In this document: piece after piece, positions 33,959 through 42,977 of the stretch
How positions within the stretch are numbered: the first letter of the stretch is position 1
Layout of the letters: the number at the start of each line of letters is the position of its first letter
From: RGIG3009 sp045595445
GTDB lineage: Bacteria > Bacillota > Clostridia > Oscillospirales > Acutalibacteraceae
Assembly: GCA_045595445.1 (NCBI GenBank)
Contig: JAZOAK010000007.1
Coordinates: 32,513 to 96,512, forward strand
Length of the DNA stretch: 64,000 nucleotides
Direction of reading: 5' to 3'
Notes under the pieces: model-generated
Database searches by the model: none
Told to the model about the DNA's origin: nothing
What the model saw: the letters and a program-made list of their open reading frames with translations, nothing else
Program-made: the position numbers and the translations under genes

Positions 33959-34721
33959 CATTAAAAAATACACTTTCTATATCGCCTACGCCACCAAATC
34001 GGAACTGCAAGCAGAGGTTGCCAACTCCTACCTCAACTGGCTGTGGTGGATTTTGGAGCCGTTATGCTTTATGGGCATCTACGCGTTTATTTTTTCGATG
34101 TTTTCCAGCAGCAAGGTAGCGTATTTGACCGCCTTCATCTTTCTGGGTATAACCGTCTGGGAGTTTTTCAACAAACTGCTGACTGTCAGCGTCAACCTTG
34201 TCCGCAGCAATAAGCCCATCGTATCCAAGGTGTATCTGCCCAAATACGTGTTACTCCTTGAAAAAATGTTGCTGAACGGGTTTAAGACCGCCATCAACTT
34301 TGCAATCGTCATCTTATTGATGGTTTTATACCAAGTACCGCTCACGCTCCACATGCTATGGGTTTTTCCGATACTGCTTTCCTTTATCATTTTCACCTTT
34401 GGCGTTTGTTCCTTGTTCCTGCATTTCGGCGTCTACGTCGAAGACCTCAACAACGCCACCAAGATCGGCTTGCGCCTTGTTTTTTACACCGCCGGCGTGT
34501 TTTATAACTTATCCGATAAAATCGCATCTGCGGCGGGATATTGGTTGTTGCGTCTGAACCCGATCGCCATGTATATTAACGATATGCGCAACGTTCTGCT
34601 TTACGCAACGGCGCCCAATTATCTCTGGCTCGGCTTGTGGACGGTAGTGGGCATCGCCTTATCCGTCGGCGGCATTTTGCTGATTCAAAAGAACGAAAAC
34701 AATTATGTAAAGGTGCTTTGA
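33939..34721 (+). CDS. Polysaccharide ABC exporter permease (TagG/Wzm-like)
   Basis: 260 residues with six hydrophobic segments (for example LNWLWWILEPLCFMGIYAFI and AFIFLGITVWEFFNKLL). This is the ABC2-type permease fold of TagG/Wzm, which moves lipid-linked polymers across the membrane. It pairs with the ATPase gene 3 bases downstream. Confidence 0.92.
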   Translation: MKRFFADIKKYTFYIAYATKSELQAEVANSYLNWLWWILEPLCFMGIYAFIFSMFSSSKVAYLTAFIFLGITVWEFFNKLLTVSVNLVRSNKPIVSKVYLPKYVLLLEKMLLNGFKTAINFAIVILLMVLYQVPLTLHMLWVFPILLSFIIFTFGVCSLFLHFGVYVEDLNNATKIGLRLVFYTAGVFYNLSDKIASAAGYWLLRLNPIAMYINDMRNVLLYATAPNYLWLGLWTVVGIALSVGGILLIQKNENNYVKVL

Positions 34722-34723
34722 TC

Positions 34724-35449
34724 ATGTTAGAAACGGCAATACATATACAAGATTTGCACGTGAGCTACAAAGAAATCGGCTCCTACTCCATCAAACGGAT
34801 GCTCTTGCACGGCAAAAAGAAGCAGGAAAAAGCCTTTCATGCACTCAAAGGGATTTCCTTGGACGTGCCGCAGGGTGAGATTTTGGGAATCATCGGCAAA
34901 AACGGCAGCGGCAAATCCACCCTTCTCAACACCGTCGGCGGAGTGTTTTCCGCCGACAGCGGTATCATTGATCTGGGTGGTCGCAGCGTGTCGCTTTTGT
35001 CGATTGGTGTCGGTTTTCAAAAAAACATCAGCGGTCGGGAAAACATTATGCTCAACGGTCTGCTGCTCGGCTTCACCGAACAGCAGATTCGCGAAAAAGC
35101 ACCGGCAATCATCGAGTTTTCCGAACTGGGTGACTTTATCGACAAACCCGTAAAAACGTATTCCAAAGGGATGTACTCCAAACTTGCCTTTTCCATAACG
35201 GCTTTTTTGGAAACCGATATCATCTTAATCGATGAAATTTTAAGTGTGGGCGACGAACATTTTAAGAAAAAGAGTGCCAAGAAAATGAAGGAGCTCATCT
35301 CGGACGAGAACCGCACCGTGCTGATCGTATCGCACAGTCTCAGCACGTTACAGCAGCTTTGCACTCGCGTGTTATGGCTGCACGACGGCACCATCAAAAT
35401 GATCGGCGACACCAAAGAGGTGCTCGCCGCATATCAACAATTTATGTAA
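34724..35449 (+). CDS. Polysaccharide ABC exporter ATPase (TagH/Wzt-like)
   Basis: 241 residues. Starts MLETAIHIQDLHVSYKEIGS; Walker A IIGKNGSGKSTLLNTVGGVF, a degenerate signature region KTYSKGMYSKLAFSITAFLE and Walker B IILIDEILSVGDEHFKKKS, the pattern of teichoic acid and O-antigen exporters. It has no C-terminal carbohydrate-binding domain, so export may not depend on a chain-end mark. I chose the ATG at 34724 because the upstream in-frame ATG lies inside the permease gene. Confidence 0.93.
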   Translation: MLETAIHIQDLHVSYKEIGSYSIKRMLLHGKKKQEKAFHALKGISLDVPQGEILGIIGKNGSGKSTLLNTVGGVFSADSGIIDLGGRSVSLLSIGVGFQKNISGRENIMLNGLLLGFTEQQIREKAPAIIEFSELGDFIDKPVKTYSKGMYSKLAFSITAFLETDIILIDEILSVGDEHFKKKSAKKMKELISDENRTVLIVSHSLSTLQQLCTRVLWLHDGTIKMIGDTKEVLAAYQQFM

Positions 35450-35479
35450 CCACAACCGGCACACTTAAGGAGTTTTACT

Positions 35480-36199
35480 ATGGTTATTGGCGGTATTTTA
35501 GCAGGTGGTCTTGGCACCCGCATGGCAAACGACGGCTTACCGAAACAGTTCTTGAAAGTTGCCGGAAAACCCGTGATCATTCACACGTTAGAACGCTTTT
35601 TAGGCAACAAACATATCGACTTTGTCGTTATCGCTATGAATGAAAGCTGGATTTCCTACTGTCAGGATATGCTTCACGAGTATGGGTTGGATCGCGACTC
35701 GGTTCGCATCATTCCGGGCGGCGACTCCCGCTTCGAATCGCTGTTATGCTTGGCACGCGAGTGCTTGAACCTTGCGGCAAAAAACGGTTACGACGGCGAG
35801 ATCACCATGATCAACCACGATTGTGCCCGCCCGTTTGTATCGGATCGGATCTTAAACGACAACATCACCTTGGTAGCCGAATACGACATGGTCACAACGT
35901 CCATCCCCACCATCGACACCGTTCTGCTTTCCAAAGACGGAAAACTCAGTGATTGCGTTCCCGAACGATCAACCGTTTTCTTGGACCAAGGTCCTCAAAC
36001 CGTAAAGGTTCGCCATTTTATGCAGCTTGTGGAAACCCTTTCGGAAAAGGAAAAAGAAAAATACATGGAAGCCGGCCGTCTGTATATCGACAAGGGTTTC
36101 CGTGTCGGCATCGTGGAAGGCGAACGCGAGAACTTCAAGCTTACCACAAAATTCGACTTAACGTTGGCCGAAATGATGTTTGACCGTAACGACGATTAG
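35480..36199 (+). CDS. TarI/IspD-family cytidylyltransferase
   Basis: 239 residues. The nucleotide-binding start GGILAGGLGTRMANDGLPKQ is TarI-like rather than IspD-like, and INHDCARPFVSDRILNDNIT and VFLDQGPQTVK follow family positions (TarI usually reads DAVRPF and QTPQ). It should couple CTP to an alditol or similar phosphate to make a CDP-activated donor, probably for the LicD transferases on either side. IspD (isoprenoid) function is a less likely alternative given the context. Confidence 0.85.
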   Translation: MVIGGILAGGLGTRMANDGLPKQFLKVAGKPVIIHTLERFLGNKHIDFVVIAMNESWISYCQDMLHEYGLDRDSVRIIPGGDSRFESLLCLARECLNLAAKNGYDGEITMINHDCARPFVSDRILNDNITLVAEYDMVTTSIPTIDTVLLSKDGKLSDCVPERSTVFLDQGPQTVKVRHFMQLVETLSEKEKEKYMEAGRLYIDKGFRVGIVEGERENFKLTTKFDLTLAEMMFDRNDD

Positions 36200-36211
36200 A
36201 GGTAACGAACT

Positions 36212-37249
36212 ATGAAAGTTGTAGCTGTGGGAGATGTCTTCATCACCCCCGAAATGATGCAAGAAGCCTTTGAAAGATATGAAGAAGTATTTGACGATTG
36301 CCAATACTTCTTCTTCGGGCAGAACACCCGCCGTAAAATGCGCGGCACCGTCAAGACGATCGAACTGGGCGGCCGCGACAAGTGCAAACTTCCCGAAGGC
36401 TATTTGGAGGCAGTGGAGGATGCCGAGGTATTGATGGTGCATCTATGCCCCGTTACGGAAAAAGTGCTCCAACGTGCCAAAAAGCTTAAATACATTCTCT
36501 GCAACCGCGGCGGTGTTGAAAATGTTGATGTCGATGCGGCACGGGATCGCCACATTAAGATCCTGTTTAACCCTGCTCACAACGCAAACGCCGTTGCCGA
36601 ATTTACCATCGGCACCATGTTGTGCGAGTTGCGCAATATCGCCCGCTCGCACATGGCGGTAAAAAGCGGTGAATGGCGTGAAAAATACCCCAACTCCGGC
36701 AGAATTATCGAACTTCGGAATCTCACCGTAGGTATCGTCGGTTTCGGAAACGTCGGTGAATTGGTTTGCGAAAAACTCAGCGGCTTCGGCTGTAACATGC
36801 TGGTTTGCAACCTATTCAAGCCCGAGTGCACCAATCCGCGCATCAACTGGAAAAAAGTGCAATTCGTAGAGTTGGACGAGTTGATCACCCGATCGGACAT
36901 CATTTCCCTCCACGCACGCAGCAGAAGCAAGGAGCCCCTTTTCGGGAAACGCGAATTTGAGCTCATGAAAAAGACCGCCTTTTTCATCAACACCGCCCGC
37001 TCCTATATGGTGGATTACGACGCGTTGTACCATGCGCTGAACAAACAACTGATCGAGGGCGCTGCGATCGACGTGTTTGACGTTGAACCGCTCGGTGCGG
37101 ACCATCCGTTCCTTGCGCTCGACAACATTACGCTGACGAACCACCGCGGCGGCGACACCGTCAACGCCTATTCTGACAGCCCCGGCATGATGCTCTCCGA
37201 GCTGATGGGCTTTTTACAAAACGGCAAAGAGCCGAAATACCAAATTTAA
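36212..37249 (+). CDS. D-isomer 2-hydroxyacid dehydrogenase
   Basis: 345 residues. Cofactor motif TVGIVGFGNVGELVCEKLSG; the catalytic triad is complete with Arg in FINTARSYMVDYDAL, Glu in AIDVFDVEPLGADHP and His in TLTNHRGGDTVNAY. Family members interconvert 2-keto and D-2-hydroxy acids. It lies 12 bases after the cytidylyltransferase, in the place where TarI partners usually have the reductase TarJ, so it may supply the alditol or hydroxyacid that is activated. The substrate is unknown. Confidence 0.88.
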   Translation: MKVVAVGDVFITPEMMQEAFERYEEVFDDCQYFFFGQNTRRKMRGTVKTIELGGRDKCKLPEGYLEAVEDAEVLMVHLCPVTEKVLQRAKKLKYILCNRGGVENVDVDAARDRHIKILFNPAHNANAVAEFTIGTMLCELRNIARSHMAVKSGEWREKYPNSGRIIELRNLTVGIVGFGNVGELVCEKLSGFGCNMLVCNLFKPECTNPRINWKKVQFVELDELITRSDIISLHARSRSKEPLFGKREFELMKKTAFFINTARSYMVDYDALYHALNKQLIEGAAIDVFDVEPLGADHPFLALDNITLTNHRGGDTVNAYSDSPGMMLSELMGFLQNGKEPKYQI

Positions 37250-37257
37250 CAAAAAAC

Positions 37258-37298
37258 AAACCGTCTTGCACAAGTTGCCTTGTGCAAGACGGTTTTTT
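37258..37298. terminator. Bidirectional terminator of the surface-polymer island
   Basis: AAACCGTCTTGCACAAG (37258-37274) pairs perfectly with CTTGTGCAAGACGGTTT (37279-37295) around TTGC, followed by T6. A-rich sequence before it serves the minus-strand gene. Confidence 0.9.
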
Positions 37299-39225
37299 AC
37301 TGTTCATCTTCGCTTTCAAACAATTCGCCTTTGACGTTCACCTCACGGAACGGTACGTTCCCCTCATCACCAAACACATATTTACCAAGATCGATTCGGG
37401 CAAAATTATGCGGGCAACGGCGCTTGCTGAACGGCGGCAATTGCATATACGACTCTCCGTAAGCGTATGTAAGATACGGTACCGGATCGGCAGGGATCGG
37501 TGCTGTGATTCCTTCGAACTCGACGTACACCACCTCGTCCAGACCTTTGTTGGGAAGCGGATCAGCATACACTTTTTTGCCAACCGAGTCGATCAACCAC
37601 TCAGCGTTCTTTTTGTGACGATAGAAGGTCGCAAAGAAATTAAAGAGTCCATTGAACACGCCCCACGGTATCACCCGCAGCAAGGGCAAGAACACTCGTG
37701 TAAAAGTATAATGATACTTCTTGCGCGCCTGATTAAACCATTTGAGTTCCATCAACACGGTCAAAATCGTCAGCACCAAACTGTGAAGTTTCTGGAAAAC
37801 TTTGCAGTTGCTCGTCTTGTCATACACCAAAATATCGATAAAAATGCCGTCCTTAAACTCATTCTTATTTGAAAAATTGGTGGAAAAATACGTGCCATCC
37901 AAACGGACTTTGTCAATGGTATAATGACTGCCGCTGCTGTTAAAGGTGGACGAGTAGGAAAACTCTGCACCCAACTCTTTCGGACAAACCTTGCGAAATT
38001 TCTCAAAATCCTCTCTAAGCATGCCGATGTCCAAATCATCGTCCCAGGGGATCGCCTTTCCTGCACGCACGGCGCCAAGCAGGGTACCTCCCGCCAGAAA
38101 ATATTGAATGTCGTTTCGGCGGCAAATATCGTCAATTTCTTTCAAGACCTTGATTTCCAATGCTTGAATCCGCTTGATTTTTCCGCCGTAAAAGGCGACG
38201 TTATCAGACGTATCATACGATTCACCGGTAAGATACGCCACCACGTGCTTGATGCCGATGGCTGTATGATCAGCTGTCTTGGCGCCCAACTTTTTGTATT
38301 TCAAGTTGTTAAGCCCGTTATATACCGGCACCACGTTGGCAGAAATATCCACCTTTAACGCATACACCTCCGTATTCGCGTTATAAATCAAGCGTTTGAT
38401 TTCTTCGCGAGAAATCAATTCTCCCGTAACGTTATACACGTGTCCTTTGCGTGTTTTTGTCGCTAACGAGGCAACCGCGTGACACGCGGAACGGATATAC
38501 ATGATCGTGTGATGCTGCCTTGCATCCTCGTCGGTAATATGCACGGTTTTCGTGTCGTAGCACTCTTTAATAACTTCGTTTAGGTCAAACGACGGTGTAT
38601 GTGCCACGTCCGGTGCAAACACGTTATCAAATCTTGCCAGCGTGATGTCCACGTCTTCGGAGACGACCGCCGCACGACAAACTTTCTCAATTTCAAGGTA
38701 ATAGTCGATTTCCGGCGTCCGTTCTTGTTGTTTTTCAACGTAAAAGTTATATTCGCGCTCGGAAAGGGTTTCAATTTCCGATGAAAACGTCGGTGTGGAC
38801 GGAAGCAGCACCGATACCACGCACTTGGCATGCGAAGCGTGTTTTAACAGATCGGTAATCGTGCGAAGTGCGCCCAGTGTGGCATCTTTATTGCCAAGTC
38901 CGTTGACGCAGTCCACAAAAAAGAAAACCACATCGTTGTCGTCCACACGTCGTAAGGACTCCAATTCAACAACGTCCTCAATTTCCGAGAGCGAGGTGTA
39001 GCGGTAGTTAGTTTCGGTACCGGTGCTCAAATAGGTAACCGATTGGAACACAGAGAGGGCTGTGTTCAGTCGCTCAAACGACGTGAGCAAATAGTCACAG
39101 ATAAAGGCGTTGTCACCGGCAAAGAAAACGCGCTTTGCCTTTCGTTGAGTCTTAATCAAAGAAAAAGGGGCTTCAAGTACTTGGGCAAGCATGGCCTGCT
39201 CGTTTTGCATAATCAATTCTTTCAC
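37297..39225 (-). CDS. Fusion of a Rossmann (epimerase-like) domain and a LicD phosphotransferase
   Basis: 642 residues. The first 330 residues look like a divergent extended SDR/epimerase: KRVFFAGDNAFICDYLL in place of a clean GxxGxxG, later GHVYNVTGELISREEIKRLI typical of epimerase C-termini. The second half is LicD: NDIQYFLAGGTLLGAVRAGK then IPWDDDLDIGMLREDFEKF. The GTG at 39225 is chosen because GGAG lies 9 bases upstream; an in-frame ATG is at 39210. It converges on the LicD-exporter operon and probably decorates the same polymer. Confidence 0.85.
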   Translation of the reverse strand: MKELIMQNEQAMLAQVLEAPFSLIKTQRKAKRVFFAGDNAFICDYLLTSFERLNTALSVFQSVTYLSTGTETNYRYTSLSEIEDVVELESLRRVDDNDVVFFFVDCVNGLGNKDATLGALRTITDLLKHASHAKCVVSVLLPSTPTFSSEIETLSEREYNFYVEKQQERTPEIDYYLEIEKVCRAAVVSEDVDITLARFDNVFAPDVAHTPSFDLNEVIKECYDTKTVHITDEDARQHHTIMYIRSACHAVASLATKTRKGHVYNVTGELISREEIKRLIYNANTEVYALKVDISANVVPVYNGLNNLKYKKLGAKTADHTAIGIKHVVAYLTGESYDTSDNVAFYGGKIKRIQALEIKVLKEIDDICRRNDIQYFLAGGTLLGAVRAGKAIPWDDDLDIGMLREDFEKFRKVCPKELGAEFSYSSTFNSSGSHYTIDKVRLDGTYFSTNFSNKNEFKDGIFIDILVYDKTSNCKVFQKLHSLVLTILTVLMELKWFNQARKKYHYTFTRVFLPLLRVIPWGVFNGLFNFFATFYRHKKNAEWLIDSVGKKVYADPLPNKGLDEVVYVEFEGITAPIPADPVPYLTYAYGESYMQLPPFSKRRCPHNFARIDLGKYVFGDEGNVPFREVNVKGELFESEDEQ

Positions 39226-39352
39226 TACACTTCGCTCCTTTTGAACGTGTCGCGATCTGTCATAATCCGCGGACAAGTATACCATCTTCAAGGTGCTTTG
39301 TCAATGTTCGTGAAATTTCAACATCACTTAGTACCCCCGCCCCTTCAAAAGC

Positions 39353-39388
39353 AAAAACACCGCACAACGAAATCGTTGTGCGGTGTTT
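39353..39388 (-). terminator. Terminator of the sugar ABC ATPase gene
   Basis: AAACACCGCACAACGA (39355-39370) and TCGTTGTGCGGTGTTT (39373-39388) form a long stem; a T5 run follows on the minus strand. Confidence 0.85.
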
Positions 39389-39397
39389 GATTGATCA

Positions 39398-40540
39398 TCA
39401 GTTGGTGATGGTCTGCTCGGTGTCTTTGTCGAACAGGTGGATCTTGTTGTTGTCCAGAACCATATCGATCTCGTCGCCGGGGCGAGCGGTCGAAGTGGGC
39501 TCAACACGTGCAGTCAAGCTGCTGCCTTCGGAGTTGACGTACAGGAAGATCTCGGCACCCATCAACTCGGTAACCTCCACCTTCGCTTTGATGTGGCAAT
39601 CCGCAAAGGCTTCCAGATGACGCGCCTCGTCGTGAACGTCCTCCGGACGGATACCCATGATGACTTCTTTGTCAACGTAGTTCTCCAAAACGCCGTCCTG
39701 GTTCTTGGACTCCGGCAGCGGGATATCGTACTTGATACCTCTCTTGGTCTTGGTGTCCTCGGAACCGAACTGAGCAAAGAACTTGCCATCCTTCTTGATG
39801 ATCTTCGCATCGATGAAGTTCATCTGAGGGCTGCCGATAAAGCCGGCAACGAACATATTGCCCGGACGCAGATACAGGTTGTTCGGGGAATCGACCTGCT
39901 GGATCAGACCGTCCTTCATAACGACGATACGGTCACCCATGGTCATAGCTTCGGTCTGGTCGTGGGTAACGTAGATAAAGGTGGTACCTAATTTCTGGTG
40001 CAACTTGGAGATCTCCGTTCTCATCTGTGCACGCAGCTTAGCATCCAAGTTGGACAGCGGCTCGTCGAGCAAGAAGACCTTCGGCTCACGCACGATCGCA
40101 CGACCGAGCGCAACACGCTGACGCTGACCGCCGGACAAAGCCTTCGGCTTTCTGTCGAGCAGGTGAGCAATATCCAAAATGCGAGCGGCTTCTTCTACGC
40201 GGCGTCTGATCTCCTCTTTCGGAGTCTTACGCAGTTTCAGACCGAATGCCATGTTCTCAAACACGGTCATGTGCGGATACAGCGCGTAGTTCTGGAACAC
40301 CATCGCGATATCGCGATCCTTCGGCGCCACGTCGTTCACCAAACGATCACCGATATACAGTTCACCGCTGGAGATCTCTTCCAAACCGGCGACCATACGC
40401 AGGGTAGTGGACTTACCGCAACCGGAAGGACCAACCAAGATGATAAACTCTTTATCCTTGATCTCCAAGTTAAAATCGGAGACAGCGGTAACGCCGCCGG
40501 GATACTTTTTGTAAATGTTTTTCAAAGACAAGCCTGCCAT
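39398..40540 (-). CDS. Sugar ABC transporter ATPase (UgpC/MsmX-like)
   Basis: 380 residues, CUT1 subfamily. Walker A LVGPSGCGKSTTLRMVAGLE, signature LSGGQRQRVALGRAIVREPK, Walker B VFLLDEPLSNLDAKLR, and C-terminal OB/TOBE region with IMGIRPEDVHDEARHL. No permease or binding-protein gene is near, so it is probably a shared ATPase serving several sugar transporters, as MsmX does in Bacillus. The 158-base gap upstream is AT-rich and holds a TACAAT-like -10 on the minus strand. Confidence 0.93.
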   Translation of the reverse strand: MAGLSLKNIYKKYPGGVTAVSDFNLEIKDKEFIILVGPSGCGKSTTLRMVAGLEEISSGELYIGDRLVNDVAPKDRDIAMVFQNYALYPHMTVFENMAFGLKLRKTPKEEIRRRVEEAARILDIAHLLDRKPKALSGGQRQRVALGRAIVREPKVFLLDEPLSNLDAKLRAQMRTEISKLHQKLGTTFIYVTHDQTEAMTMGDRIVVMKDGLIQQVDSPNNLYLRPGNMFVAGFIGSPQMNFIDAKIIKKDGKFFAQFGSEDTKTKRGIKYDIPLPESKNQDGVLENYVDKEVIMGIRPEDVHDEARHLEAFADCHIKAKVEVTELMGAEIFLYVNSEGSSLTARVEPTSTARPGDEIDMVLDNNKIHLFDKDTEQTITN

Positions 40541-40698
40541 TTTTTATGACCTCCACATTCTTTCGTCTCTTGGCAATTGTGGGTGCAAACACACCCTTGA
40601 ACACATCTCTTATTGTAACAGAAACTTTGCAAATTTGCCATTCTTAATATACACAAACTTTTTTCACTTTTTTATTAGTGTTGAACAAATTTATTTCA

Positions 40699-41412
40699 TC
40701 ATTCAAGCAAAGCGCGTTCGCGGTCGGTCAAAAAGCGACTTTCCCCCTCCGCGAGGGACGGATCCAGTTCGAGTTTCCCGATAGAAAGCCGTTTAAGCCA
40801 CACCACGCCGCGATCCAAAACGCCGAACATTCGCTTGATCTGATGATACCGTCCTTCGGTGATACGCACCTCCGCAAGCGGCTGTTCTCCGTTCTCTAAA
40901 ACCAGAAGTTCAGCGGGGCGACACCGCGTACCGTCCGCCAAAGTGATGCCTTCGGCAAACGCGCGACAATGCTCCTTGCTCAGCGGCGCATCCAACCGCA
41001 CCTGATACCGTTTTAGGATTTCCCGTTTCGGTGCCAATATCCGATGAGCGAGATCGCCGTCATCGGTGAGCAGCACCAACCCGACCGTATCCTTGTCCAG
41101 CCGCCCTGCGGGAAACAGATTTTTGCGTTTCATCTCGTCCGGCAGCAGATCCACCACCGTGGGCGCCTTCGGATCACGCGATACGCAAAGAATCCCCGCC
41201 GGTTTGTTCATCATAATATACACGTACTCCCGATAGCAAAGCGGCTGTCCCGCCACCGTCACCACACACGTGTCTTCGTCATATTTAACAGAGGGATCAC
41301 GACAAACCGTGCCATTCACCGTCACCTGACCCGACCGAATCAAGCGCACCGTTTCACTGCGGCTGCGCATTCCCTGCGAAGCGATCAGCTTATCCAAACG
41401 CTGCACCGCCAC
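40699..41412 (-). CDS. RsuA/RluB-family rRNA pseudouridine synthase
   Basis: 237 residues with a GTG start and an AAAGGAAG site. N-terminal S4 domain (RLDKLIASQGMRSRSETVRL), then the catalytic loop PAGRLDKDTVGLVLLTDDGD with the nucleophile Asp and ILKRYQVRL. It resembles RsuA-type enzymes that modify 16S or 23S rRNA; the exact position is not decidable from sequence alone. Confidence 0.92.
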   Translation of the reverse strand: MAVQRLDKLIASQGMRSRSETVRLIRSGQVTVNGTVCRDPSVKYDEDTCVVTVAGQPLCYREYVYIMMNKPAGILCVSRDPKAPTVVDLLPDEMKRKNLFPAGRLDKDTVGLVLLTDDGDLAHRILAPKREILKRYQVRLDAPLSKEHCRAFAEGITLADGTRCRPAELLVLENGEQPLAEVRITEGRYHQIKRMFGVLDRGVVWLKRLSIGKLELDPSLAEGESRFLTDRERALLE

Positions 41413-41421
41413 ACTTCCTTT

Positions 41422-41847
41422 CTATTGAATGGGTTGCATATCTCCTTTAAGTTCCACGTCACCCGCCACCAGACGATCGCGGTATACGTACAAGTGCGCC
41501 ACGCCGCCATCCACCGTTTGGTAGCTGTATAAACGCACCCGCTTACCGCAATAGTCTTTAAGCGACCGTCCCACCGTTTCCTGCAACGCGTTGTACTGCA
41601 AAAGCGCTTCATCCGGCTCGTCGGGAATACGCACCTCACGCACTTCTTCACTATCCTCGGTGATCTCGATTCCCATCGAGCGCAGATATGAAACTCTCTC
41701 CTCGCTGCTCGTCACGCGTGTTGCGGACGCGACCACCGCTTGCTTCGGCAGCATCGCCGCCGTCACCACTGCCACCGCCAGAACGGCAACGCAGCCCAAG
41801 GCGGACAAGACCTGCCGATAACTGGTTTTAACCGAAAAGACAAACAT
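41422..41847 (-). CDS. Membrane-anchored DUF4830-like protein
   Basis: 141 residues. One N-terminal membrane segment (VLSALGCVAVLAVAVVTAAM), then RVSYLRSMGIEITEDSEEVR, VRIPDEPDEALLQYNALQET and a C-terminal strand region GKRVRLYSYQTVDGGVAHLY. This matches my memory of the DUF4830 family of Clostridia; no function is known. It ends 9 bases before the pseudouridine synthase start. Confidence 0.78.
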   Translation of the reverse strand: MFVFSVKTSYRQVLSALGCVAVLAVAVVTAAMLPKQAVVASATRVTSSEERVSYLRSMGIEITEDSEEVREVRIPDEPDEALLQYNALQETVGRSLKDYCGKRVRLYSYQTVDGGVAHLYVYRDRLVAGDVELKGDMQPIQ

Positions 41848-41899
41848 ATACCCACATCCTCTATACAGTAATGGTAGTATATGTCTATTCCCTGTCAGC

Positions 41900-42976
41900 C
41901 TATTTTATGAGCAAGAGTTCTTTGGGAGTTTTCGTCAGATTACAGCATCCGTTTTGCTCGATCAGCACCATATCCTCAATGCGAACGCCGAAGCGCCCTT
42001 CTAAATAAATGCCGGGCTCCACCGTCACGACGTTGCCGACTTGCAACCGTTCTTCCCCCGCCACAGCCGACAAGCGCGGCTGTTCGTGGATCTGCACACC
42101 CACACCGTGACCGGTGGCGTGTCCGAAACACTCGCCGTAACCGGCGCTTTCAATCACGCGGCGTGCCGCCGCATCGCCCTCTGCACAAAGAAGGCCTGCT
42201 TTGAGTATACCGAGTGCTTCCGTCTGTGCTCTAAGCACCGTATCATACACACGCTGTTGCTCTTCGCTGACAGCGCCCATTGCAATGGTACGCGTCATGT
42301 CGGAATGATAGCCGTCCACCACCGCACCGAAATCCATCGTGATAAAATCACCCTGTCGGATTGGCTTGTCCGTCGGAATGCCATGCGGCAACGACGAGTT
42401 GGCGCCCGACACCACGATACAGTCAAAAGCCATGCGCTCCGCTCCGCGTTTGCGGATATAAAACTCGAGTTCGAGTGCAATCTCCCGCTCGGTCATGCCC
42501 TCGCGGATATACTGCACGATATGGTCAAACCCTTCTTCTGCCAGCGCTTGTGCTTGCAGGATCTTCTCCACCTCATGCGGTTCTTTGATCGCACGCATCT
42601 CAAAAAGCCATTTGTCCAACTCGCCCAACGCCTCAAACGCCACGTCAGGTGTCTGCGCGCGTAACCGATCCGCAAAACCAATGGTGGTATCGGCGGTTTC
42701 AAGCAAGATCCGCCGCAATCCGTGGTGCGCCGCGATCTCCCTCACTGCTTCACCCAGCCGTGCGATCATACGGCACTCTGCGCCACGTACGGTCTGCTTT
42801 GCCATTTCGATATACCGAAAATCGGTGAGAAAATAGCTTGTTTCGCGGGTAATCAACAGATAACTGTCCCCTGACGGAAACCCGGTCAAATACTGAATGT
42901 GATGCTTCGCCGTAATCAGTGCCGCCGTATCGTCGGCGGGCAATAAGCGGCTCAGCCGTTCGAGTCGTGTGTTCAT
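41900..42976 (-). CDS. M24 family Xaa-Pro aminopeptidase
   Basis: 358 residues. Creatinase-like N-terminal domain, then the pita-bread peptidase domain with all five metal ligands in place: MDFGAVVDGYHSDMTRTI (two Asp), ATGHGVGVQIHE (His), TVEPGIYLEGRFGVRIEDMV (two Glu). It trims N-terminal residues before proline in peptides. The ATG at 42976 is preferred, just after the preceding gene's stop; a GAGGG site lies upstream. Confidence 0.94.
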   Translation of the reverse strand: MNTRLERLSRLLPADDTAALITAKHHIQYLTGFPSGDSYLLITRETSYFLTDFRYIEMAKQTVRGAECRMIARLGEAVREIAAHHGLRRILLETADTTIGFADRLRAQTPDVAFEALGELDKWLFEMRAIKEPHEVEKILQAQALAEEGFDHIVQYIREGMTEREIALELEFYIRKRGAERMAFDCIVVSGANSSLPHGIPTDKPIRQGDFITMDFGAVVDGYHSDMTRTIAMGAVSEEQQRVYDTVLRAQTEALGILKAGLLCAEGDAAARRVIESAGYGECFGHATGHGVGVQIHEQPRLSAVAGEERLQVGNVVTVEPGIYLEGRFGVRIEDMVLIEQNGCCNLTKTPKELLLIK

Positions 42977-42977
42977 A

